Positions 51,769 through 61,400 of a stretch of DNA of 64,000 nt are shown piece by piece. Under the pieces are notes generated by a model that was not told the DNA's origin, made no database searches, and worked only from the letters and a program-made list of their open reading frames with translations. This DNA is from Callipepla californica brunnescens. Lineage: Eukaryota; Chordata; Aves; Galliformes; Odontophoridae. Each line of letters opens with the position of its first letter. Position 1 is the first letter of the stretch. The stretch lies in the NCBI GenBank assembly GCA_023055505.1, contig JALIRH010000007.1, forward strand, positions 15,978,273 through 16,042,272, written 5' to 3'. Position numbers and translations under genes: made by a program.

Positions 51769-51973
51769 CATCATTTTCTCTCTCACTTCTTATCTGAACT
51801 CTGGAGTCCATGTGGTTACTCCACCACACTACATACTACTGAAAATCAAATAAAGGAATAACAATGCCTTTCTACATGCCTCATACTCTTAAAATCTAAT
51901 GAAGTCTCATGGATTAAGATGCCAATTTCACATCCAGGGCTTATTTTCCTGTGAATGGTATGACAAAATTGAG

Positions 51974-52068
51974 TTTCACAGAATTGTAGGGGTTGGAAGG
52001 GACCTCTAGAGATCATCTAGTTCAATCCCTCGGCCATAGCAGGCTCCCTAGACCACGTTGCATTCCTG
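51974..52068 (-). mobile_element. CR1 LINE 3' end, strongly 5'-truncated
   Basis: TTTCACAGAATTGTAGGGG, TTGGAAGGGACCTCTAGAG and ATCATCTAGTTCAATCCC are close to the 22.2-kb copy. Only about 95 bp remain, ending at GACCACGTTGCA. High similarity to the young subfamily suggests a recent insertion. Confidence 0.9.
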
Positions 52069-54019
52069 TTTCTTTACTTATTTATTAGCATATGTGACTT
52101 AATTTTCACCTTCTTTGCTATAACAGTAAATATTTTTTAGAAAATAATGTTTTTAATAACTGGAGACAGCTTCTTCAAAATAAATACAGTGTGCGTTCTT
52201 AAGGAGCTAAGCCTACAAGAATGCAGCCTTCCTGATCCAAGGTGTTATTTCTCTGTACTTTTAAAGCATGTTTCATTTAATAAAGATGCGTTAGGAATAA
52301 TATTTCTATGCAGCTTAATAGTTACTATTTTTGCCAAATTTCTGTATATTATGTACACACCATCCTTTATCACTTTCTATCAATAGTTCTAAACCAATAT
52401 TTAACAGTAATGAGATAACATTAGACAATTTCACTGTGATTATATTCAAATAATTATGTCATGTAATACACACAATCCAAAAGGCTGGGTGGTCTATTAA
52501 TAGTCTCATTATTTGCATAAAATGAGGATCTGCTTAGAAAAAAAATTGTTATGAGTTTATGTAGGAAATGGAGAAAATCCTTTGCACCTGAATGCTTTAT
52601 GTGTGTAACTTCAGTGGCCAGTGTATGACTCTTTTAAAAATATTCAATAAAACTATAAAATTGTTCCTATCACCTGTTATTTTTATTTTGCCTACACATT
52701 GTATGAGATTCCACTTTGTCTCAGTCTTACCACTGTAAGGAAGTTATGAGTTTGTTGAGATGATCTTTTTCATCCTTTGCCAAAAATATCCTAGTTACAT
52801 TGGCAGTATTTCTGTATAAAGAATACGTAACATGAGTTTATTGGCCTTAACACTAAAAAACTATCCAGATGATTTAGTTCTGAATTTCAGCCTAATTTAG
52901 AAACCTAATTCATTGTGTTAGTAAAGTAAATTTCACACAAGTTGAGATATCACTTACTGCTTAAAAATATACCCTGTTTCTGAAAAAAAAAAAAGTTGAC
53001 AGAGGTCAACCTATTTCTTAATATTTATTAACATAGTAAATAGAATTTTTTTTTCTTTTATATTTCACAAAATGCATTGTACACGGATACATATAAATTT
53101 CTATATAATCTTTTCAAGAAAGAAGATAGTTTGATTCACTGCCATCTTTTCATTTTCATTTGGGCGACAAATTACTTCTGACTAGTGACTATTCTTGTTG
53201 TGCAGCTGATGTGCACTATTCCACTGTAATGCTGACTGTATTTTTAAATTGGAAATAAGCTGCTATCTGGAACTACTGTAAATATTTCAGAATTTCTCAG
53301 CAATGGAGCAGATAAGCAGGCTAAATGTCTTCTCTTTCAGGGTGAGGAAGTCTGGATCAAAGGAGAAGGGGACAGACTAACATCAGAAGAGAATGGTGAA
53401 CTGCTGCTTCTTCAAAGATGAAAGAGAGAAACAAGTCTGAATCAAAGTCATAGTGCTATTATAGACATCAAAAAACATATTATTCAGCCATTTCTCTACT
53501 GTGAGTGGTATCAGCAGTGTCCCTTAAACTTCTGTATGGTACAGAGCATTGATTACATAAGTCTTTCTGTCCTTACCTATCAAATTTATTTGTATTTTTT
53601 AATTATGGATTCCATGTGTGTTTGTCTTATCCTAATAAAAACCTACTTCCCTAGAAACAAGTCCATCATTTTAAATAAACTTTGAAAGTTGTTTGATATC
53701 TTTGCAAGACGGCCTGAGAACACCTCTTCATCAAATTCCTCATTAGAGTTTAATAATGTTGTTTTTCTGAATGTGATGGAATCTGCCATTGTTCTACTTT
53801 TTTTTTTCCTTTTTCACATTGAATTACAGTGATAAAATAGTTGACAACCAGTCAAAGACTATGAGACTTGAGCATTTTTCCATAAGAGGAGGAAGCTTAT
53901 GCATGAGCTCTTTATAGTACTTAATTTTCAGATTGTTAATTTGATCCTTAAAACATACTCTGAGTTTTAAAGTATAAAATACATCGTAGCAATATTTACT
54001 GGTATTTAGATCTTTCTAA

Positions 54020-54290
54020 AAGGTGTGCACTTCAGCCAAAGTCAGAGTGCAGTGCAAGCCAGCAGCTCTTCGGAAATCAGGAAAAGGCTGGCAGGGCAGG
54101 CTCCTTTCCTGCCAGGTCTCATCCCATCACCAAACGCTTGAGTATAAGTTAAGGCTGCAGACGAGGCAGCAAAGTGCCTATAAAGCTTGTTAGAACCCTC
54201 AGGGCTCAGATGCTAACATGTTGTTGGGTTTCAATATAGTGTGAGAGATCGTTCTTAGCCGTTCATGTGTAAATGAGCCCAACAGACAAT
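54020..54290. other. Unexplained GC-richer block
   Basis: From GGTGTGCACTTCAGCC to AATGAGCCCAACAG the base composition is distinctly less AT-rich than its flanks. There is no long open frame, no CR1 block and no recognisable LTR end. It could be an untranslated exon, a conserved non-coding element or an eroded repeat; I cannot choose between these. Confidence 0.3.
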
Positions 54291-55530
54291 TTTTATAATA
54301 TTGGATGATAGTAATGATACTGCTGACAACTGTCTTGCAAAGAACCTTCCCACAAGTTCACAATGATTTCACATCCAGGGATAATCAATCAGGAATATAT
54401 TTTAATATTATTACAGAAAAATTTTCTGTACTGAAAATTGCTTTAAGATTTAAACCTTTCGTGATACTTTAATTCAGATTCTTGAATATCTTTAATGATA
54501 CTTTCTGCATAATATAGGTCAGTGTGGAAAGTAAACATCATATTAACATGCTTTTGAGGTTTCTCAAAATCTCAGAAATGTTTTATCTTTATTTCTGCTG
54601 TAGTGTTATCTTCACCCATAACAATATTCATCATAACACCAATAATTTTCTTCAAAGGGATACATTCTCTAAAGATCAATTGCAGATTCGTTCTCTTTGA
54701 CACTGCTCATTTTTCGGAGTTTCTAATAGCTTCATTATTCAAAGTTAGCAAAGCTAACAAAACATACCTAAAGATGCATTTCTGTAATGGAGAATTCCCA
54801 CTCAGACCTATTCCCTCATAAAATATACATATTCTTTTGTAATAATGCAGGCAGCTACAAAATATTAGCCTCAAACATAAATCTGACAGCATCCCTGGCT
54901 TGCCAAGGCTTATGAGCTAGTTCTGGTAGGAAGCACAGTTACTTTCAGTGTACAAAATTAAAAATATGAAGAAAGCAATCCTAAATGCCTATTTCATAAC
55001 TGAAAATTTCAGTAGTAAATTTTACAGATTTTGATATTTTCATTCTAGAACACAATAAGTCTGGTCTGTATTTTTTATCTTTTTGATTTGAAACTCCCAT
55101 ATTTTCTGTAAATGAACAGATGCACACTCTTCTTGTATTTGTATTATTTTTACTCAGGTGAAATTATTTCATTTTCAAAATGAAGTTAAATTTATTTTGA
55201 TTACTTAACACTTGCAACTGGAAGCTGAAAAGTATTACACACAGATGAACTCCTCTTGACAATGTGGCAATTCTTAACAAAAAGTTGAAGTACTTAAATC
55301 ATTGGCATGTAGTGATTTATTATTTTTTTTTAATGAAGTTTATTAGGGAAATTTCTAACTACTTTTGCAAGAACACGAAAAATACTGTATTTTAATTTTA
55401 CAATTATATGTTAGAGTTTCAACTTGGAAAAAAATAATTATAAATAATGATCAGAGTGATCTGTTTTATAAATCCGAAGGGAAGTCAACTAAAATGTAGT
55501 ACTGTAATATCATATAACTCAGGTCTATGA

Positions 55531-55531
<1 letters not shown>

Positions 55532-55566
<35 letters not shown>
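55532..55566. repeat. A35 homopolymer
   Basis: A perfect run of 35 A residues. No retrotransposed gene or LINE tail is recognisable upstream. Confidence 0.95.
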
Positions 55567-55569
<3 letters not shown>

Positions 55570-56559
55570 TTGTTTTTATAATCAGATGCATTTAGGATGA
55601 TTAAAATATATATTTGGTCAAGGAATTACAAAAAAATATTTCACATATTTCTAGGAGTGTTGTTGATAATATGTATTAGATTAAATTGCACTTATTCACA
55701 GTTACTTTGAGAAGCATGCTATAGAAATGTCCTGGTCTCACTCATCAACCCTTGTTGAGCTACCTAACATTTCTTCAGCACCTTCACATTCTGCATAAGT
55801 TTGAGAACTAAATCCAGGATTTTAGTAACTTGAACGTAGTTAACCTCTGTGGTTGTGTAAGCAGTTATATTGGTTTAGATTGAATTCTTGTTACATTTTT
55901 ATCCACCTATGTTAATATTACTTTAATTTGAGGGCTTAATTTTCTGTGAGAAGTTTGGAAACAAAATGTGTATTAATGATATACAGATCATATATAGAAA
56001 AGTTCAGCTGCTTTCTTTCCCTCAACAAAATTGATGCACAAGTCAATTATATATATATACATATACATCAGCAATATGTGGCAAAAATTATCCCACCTAA
56101 TAGCAACACTTCACTTTCTCCATCAGTTAATCAGTTTTAAAACAAGTTTAGATGTGACATTTCAGCCACTACCATAAGTTCCCAAAGGCTACCACCATAT
56201 CATTGTTCCTAGTATTTTCTTATTTGTTTCCCTAGTATTACTACTCTGCAAAACTGTAGCTAACATTTATTTTGTGATGCTCGAAAATAAGGAAGAATGA
56301 TGAAAATGTTATACCTTCACTACCACATTACTGCTGAAATAAGTTTGAGAGGCCTCATACTAATAATAGATCTGGCGGAATGAAAAGGGTAGTTGCAATA
56401 ACAAGGAATGGAGTGAAAAACACAGAAGCCAAGCCCTTTACAGACAATTGAAAAATAACTACTGTAGTTGCTGAAATTTTAAATGTCAGTCCCAGATGTA
56501 CCCATTAACTGAGGTACCTAAAAGGATAAATTATGTGTTTAACTGGGAGTTGCATTCGG

Positions 56560-56581
56560 AAAAAAAAAAAAAAAAAAAAAA
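56560..56581. repeat. A22 homopolymer
   Basis: A perfect run of 22 A residues with no recognisable element attached. Confidence 0.95.
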
Positions 56582-57958
56582 GTACTTTTACTCTTTTAAA
56601 TCTCAGCTTGGACACTGGAACAAATTATTAGCCTTCCCAAAAGAGAGCAAATAAAAATGGACCTGTACTCCATAATAATATATACTATGCGATGCTTTTG
56701 TGAGTAATGTCTGTTTTCCTGCAATCCAGAAGGGCATCTTAAAAATGGTTAGTAAAACACACAAAAATATACTATCTGATGATATACAAGATCTTATAAT
56801 AAACAAATGCCTTCTGACATTAGTTGGTGAGAAAGAATACACAGCTGCTATGAACCCAGCAATATAACCATTTACACTTGAATTTTATTTTTTCTGAGTA
56901 AGAAATTAATGAGAGCTACTGTATGTTTTCCTTATCCCATAATTACTTTATTTCTTCTGAATCATAGTAATAGTACAGTTGACTATCATATGTGAGAGTG
57001 TAATAACAAAAACTTGTATTGGGAAGTTATAAATCCAGTGCTGCACTTGATAGCATTACATTCCCAGCATTAAAAAGTAAGTAACTGAACAAATGCAACT
57101 GTTGGATTAAAAAAACCAAAACAAACGAATTCACCAAGTAGAAAATAGGAGAAGTCATTGCCTCCAACTTTTGAGTTCCTTACTGAAAAGGAAATTCAAT
57201 TTGTGGTATCTATGCTTTGGAAAAATTGTTTACAGATTGGAAAGGGTTCACAAAAAATACAGAAGAATTATTTGAGGTCCAATAAAGAATAAAAGGAGTC
57301 CACTTATTTGAAAAGACATTATTAATTTAAAGTTTGAGTGAAGTCTGTAATTACCTAATTATGAAGACTTCTGATAACAGAATTTTAATTTATCACTTAA
57401 AAGAATAGAAATAAAGATGGGATGGAAGATGGTTTAAAAACCTAAGAATAAAGTTTGTGTTTTAAATTGTGCAGGTATCTAACCGTTTTCATATAACAGG
57501 ATACAATCACCAATGCATTAACACCCATCATCCTTTTCAACAATCAGCTGACAAGAAACTTATGGATGTAGAAACTGTTCAACATTATTATGTCTGCTTT
57601 CTCCCATACCACCAACTACTCAAGAAAGCTGAGGTTTTATGTTCATTAGTAATTCTTTCCACGTGTAAAACCGACATTATAAAAACCTTCTTTTGCACCT
57701 CCCTCTATTTAGTTTTGGTAAATGATGGATAATTCTAGCTTTGTTTCATAACACACATACCATGTTATTGCCATTTCCATGGCATTTAGGACACATTTGT
57801 GCTATCACAGAAATATCAGTTTGACCTTTCCTTTTGGTATTTCAAGTATATCTCAGATTTCTCTTCTAAAGTTTTAGACTTCATTAAGCACAAGGGATAT
57901 ATTTATGAATAACCTCATGTTCCTGTTGTCTTTTGCTTACAGACTCAGTTCACACTCT

Positions 57959-58889
57959 CATAAGAGACTATTATTATACCATTGCCTCAAAGTTTGCTGA
58001 TGAACATGCCCGAACATGTCCAAGCTAGTCCTGGACAAGGATGTGAAATCCTTTGTCTAAGGGACAAGCAGATGGGCATGTCCTGGGGCAACGAAAGAGA
58101 GATAAGCGGCAGCTCAATGGTTGCTGAACACTCTTTTGTTTGGTACTCATCTCCGTGGGGAGACAGCCATCTCAGGAGACCCTTGCCTGGCACACTAGTA
58201 TGGGATTTGTCACGTAGACTGGAGGAATCTGGAAGATAAATATAGGGATCCTGCAGCCATGAAGTGGGGTTTTCTCTTTGGGGGGGTTTCTTTTCGGAGA
58301 GACTTCCCGAGCTGATCACTGCTGCTTCCTGAAGAGGCCTTCTCTTAGGAGAGACCTCAGGAGCTGATCACTGTTCTCTGCTGCCCCTCTCGGGGTTGAC
58401 TCCCTCACTGCTTCTCCTGTGCTGACTCAGTGCTGACCCATCGCTGCTTCTCCGGACAAATGCTTGCTGCTCAAGGCTGCCCGTTGCTGCTGCTGTTCTC
58501 CCCACTTCTTCCACCCCTGCTCTTCTGCCTCGGACCTTCGGAGCCGCTTGCAACCGGTCCTCCCCTAGGATCCTGGCTGGTGACTTTCCCTGCGTTGTAC
58601 AAACCCTTGCCTCTTTCCTATCTTTCCTATCGCTCGCCTTCCCTTCCCTATCACCCTTATTGGTAACAGAGTCCGCCTTCCCCTTCCCCATGTCCCTGGT
58701 CAATATTGGTAATTAACTGGTTGGACCAACATTTGAACTGTTGTTTCTTAATCTCACGTTGGGTATACATATAATCTTAAGAACCTCGTCTCCCTCCTTT
58801 ATATTGGAGAGTGACATTTTTAATCGCGTAGTCGGCAGGATACCCCTCCATGACTCACGTCTCTCCCTCCTTTATATAGGAGTGTGACA
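57959..58889 (+). mobile_element. Internally deleted ERV provirus (5' LTR, PBS, 3' LTR stub)
   Basis: The 5' LTR spans 57959-58816. It starts CATAAGAGACTATT (first two bases changed from the TG seen in the 14-kb copy) and ends GGAGAGTGACA. A primer binding site follows at 58824-58841. After a further ~20 bp the last 28 bp of the LTR recur (58862-58889, 26 of 28 matching 58789-58816). ACTCT lies directly outside both ends (57954-57958 and 58890-58894), so the whole structure is one insertion. All of gag, pol and env and almost all of the 3' LTR are gone. The polyadenylation signal is altered to AATTAA at 58711-58716. Open frames inside (57982-58239, 57987-58319, 58368-58703, 58430-58666) are chance frames in the LTR. 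Confidence 0.92.
58824..58841 (+). other. Retroviral primer binding site, tRNA-Ser type
   Basis: Seven bases after the 5' LTR end, TCGCGTAGTCGGCAGGAT matches 17 of 18 bases of the complement to the 3' end (with CCA) of vertebrate tRNA-Ser(AGA), as I remember that tRNA. The one mismatch is the second base, where TGG is expected. Position and sequence together make this a convincing PBS and give the strand of the provirus. Confidence 0.8.
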
Positions 58890-58894
58890 ACTCT

Positions 58895-60964
58895 ATTGCT
58901 TAGTAGTTGTCCTTAATCAAGAATGTATCTTTAAATACAGTCAGATGTGGTGGACATTATAGCAACTTTACTTAAAAGCAGGCACTACAAGAAAAACTAA
59001 TTTGCAAACTGAGGCTGAAATAAGACTTCTGATTGGTGTACAGCTATGATAAACAGAAGAGCATTAGTGGAGATGTTCAAACACAGAACCACTAGTATCC
59101 ATGCTGTTTCATATAACAAAGGTACCACACAAATTAGACAGAACAGACAAACTGCACACAATCCAGGCATATGACAAAAATAAATTAAAAAGAGAGAGTA
59201 CTAACAACAAATCTCTCTTTGATACCTGCAGTACTGTGATAGTACTGGTGTTTTTTTAATTTATTTTTCAATAAATAATAATATCTGTGAAAAAAACAAG
59301 GAGATTGTTTGCCTAATTCTCATTACAATTTTTTTCTTTTTAATGCAATTTGCAACCTGAAGTGGAAGCAGTGTAGTTATTTGGGACAGAGAAATAGTTT
59401 GGAAGAACAGAGTTCTAAAACTGATATATATCAATAATGGCTTAAAAGACAAGTTTAAGAAGAACATAGTTAACGTTTTCTGTGTTAAAAACAAAGAGCA
59501 ATAGTACAAAACATATGAGCATGGAAGTGCCTATTTTCCTGTGGAAAAACAAATTTTGAAACAATGTTTTTGAAGGAAAATTTTTGCATCAGTCAGAGAA
59601 ATGTACTTTATTGCAAAAACATCTTATACATTTAGGTACTAAGAACAATTAGATCTGATATTCTGATGTTTTTACTCCAGTGTGAAAATAAGGAAGATTA
59701 GGTTCAAAGCAGGTAACTGTTGCATATAAGTCCAGATAAATATAATATTTGGGAACATGTGCTTACTTGATAGGTAATCATTTTACTGTAACATGAGAAA
59801 GACTTTATAAAGGTGACAACATAGACTTGTAACTCATGTGCTCTATGTATTAGGGAGTCGTATAAGCAGTTTTTCTAAAATACTGTTTTGTTATAATACC
59901 CCATTGTACTTTGTTTTCTTCTTCGTAAGGTTGTTCATTGCCAACTAGCATTAACTCCTCCAATGGTGCTTTTTAACCTTTTTGTCTTCTCTTAGACGTT
60001 TCAGTACATGGGCTTTTCACTGAATATGGGAATTCTCTAAATGGATTCCTAATAAAAAATAGAGACTGCATCCATTAATAATGGAAAGATGTAGACCACT
60101 GATTTACAACAAAATAAATGACTGTACAAGGTGTACTTTTGCTCCCAAAGTTGTAATTGGGCCTGTTAGTAATGGATGTTAAAATTAGATTGAGGATGGG
60201 TTACATAAATAATGCAAAAGTATATTAGAAAGGAGTGCAATAAGATTTCATAACTGGAATTCCCACATCTGTAGAAGTTATGAATCTGCAGAACTGGGGA
60301 TAAGATTGATGGGAAATTTGTGAAGTCATGAAGCAGACACAGCTGGAAGTCTCATTTCTAGATTCCATGTCTTCTGTGTCTCTCTGCTCATGCCATTAGT
60401 TTTAATTCTGTAATTTTCTATGACTTTTGCTGAATTTTTATTTCATGTTAGATTGTCAGTGAACAACAGAAAACAACTTATGAAACACGCCTCAGAAAAA
60501 CTCACACTTACTATATTCTATTGTATAGGGATCTCTGCTCCTTTCCAAATGTGGCCTTTGTGAACAGCTTAAAATTCCCATCATAAAAGTCACTAGGTAA
60601 GACTGTTTTGCCTTTAGTTAAATTTGGGAGCTCCTTCCAGAGGAAGAATACTCTTCTAGAATGTAAGGATACAAAAATAATAATAATCTTGCATTTACTT
60701 ATGTTCCATATGCTGTTTTCTTTACCTTCCAGTCTTTCTCTGACTCAGTGTCAGTTCCTTCTGCCACATAACTTGATGTTGTAGATGTTACTATACCTCT
60801 GTAGCATATAATCTTCACCCTGTGGAGGAAGAAGTGAGGCAAAGGATGATCAAAGGTCTTAGATCTTTTTCTCATGTTCTCAACTGCAGTTCTTTACACT
60901 TTACACTATTCAAATAAATGTGGTCTTCGTTTATCTGTGTGAGAACTTAGTTTGAACTCTGGCC
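58895..60964. other. AT-rich non-coding stretch
   Basis: No gene or transposon recognised. Confidence 0.5.
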
Positions 60965-61400
60965 CAGTACTGCACCTGCAGGCGTATCTATGGGCAGGCA
61001 CTCGCTCAGGCTTCACCCACTGCTGTACTGTGGACTTCTCCATGGCTGCATAGGGAGATCTGTTTCACAGTGCCCGTGGGCTGCAGGGGAATGCCTGTTC
61101 CTGTTTGAGCCTCTGCTGGGCTGCAGGGAACTTCTGCACTGGCTTCAGTGCCTGCAGGGCTGCTTCTCCCCCATTTCTCACTCTCTATCCCAGCTGCTAG
61201 TGCTTAGTAGTTTTTCCCTCTCTTCAGACTGCTCTCCCAGGATACACCCAGCATTGTTCATGTGGCAAGTCTCTATTGGAGCAGCTGGAACTCTGGACTC
61301 TGCTCACTGGGGCTCTCCCATCCATACAGCCCTGCACCACTATCCAGACCTTCCCATAGAAGCCCAACGCATGCACATTAACTGAGACTGATTTCACTGG
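60965..61400. mobile_element. GC-rich degenerate interspersed repeat (possibly ERVL LTR-derived)
   Basis: Blocks such as GTGGGCTGCAGGGGAATGCC, GTGCCTGCAGGGCTGCTTCTC and CTATCCCAGCTGCTAGTG resemble a repeat I recall as widespread in bird genomes and linked to ERVL LTRs. The 131-codon plus-strand frame (60990-61385) is rich in Cys, Leu and Ser and contains no recognisable domain, so I treat it as non-coding. Orientation, edges and family are uncertain. Confidence 0.45.

Larger units (their letters stand above)
50942..51828 (+). mobile_element. Solo ERV LTR with perfect 5-bp target duplication
   Basis: An 887-bp LTR from TGTTGGAATATTGCC to ACTCCACCACA. CTACA occurs directly outside both ends (50937-50941 and 51829-51833), fixing the boundaries. 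The order of signals fits a plus-strand LTR: a TATATAAA box at 51435-51442, a purine-rich tract (51481-51529), then overlapping AATAAA polyadenylation signals at 51759-51768, 60-70 bp before the 3' end. There is no internal region. The sequence around 51690-51740 (CCCCATATCCCTAAGCAACC and a TAACATTTGACCC block) resembles the equivalent part of the LTR family at 14 and 58 kb, suggesting a related lineage. Open frames 50748-51134 and 51305-51742 overlap it and are not genes. Confidence 0.92.
52069..57953. other. AT-rich non-coding stretch
   Basis: No exon, RNA gene or transposon recognised. It holds the long A runs at 55532-55566 and 56560-56581 and a GC-richer block at about 54020-54290, listed separately. 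Confidence 0.5.

Noticed and set aside
50901..51833. Alternative LTR boundaries TGTAGT...ACTACA
   Set aside because: These give a tidy 6-bp inverted repeat but no target duplication, whereas 50942-51828 is flanked by perfect CTACA repeats.
55500..56600. Processed pseudogene ending in a long A run
   Set aside because: No coding or transcript-like sequence is recognisable before either A run, and poly(A) retrocopies are rare in birds.
57984..58816. LTR start at TGCCTCAAAG in the 58-kb element
   Set aside because: Homology with the 14-kb copy extends further upstream to TAAGAGACTATT, and the ACTCT duplication fits only the upstream start.
60990..61385. 131-codon Cys- and Leu-rich frame starting with Met
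   Set aside because: It falls within the GC-rich degenerate repeat and has no recognisable domain or conserved cysteine spacing.
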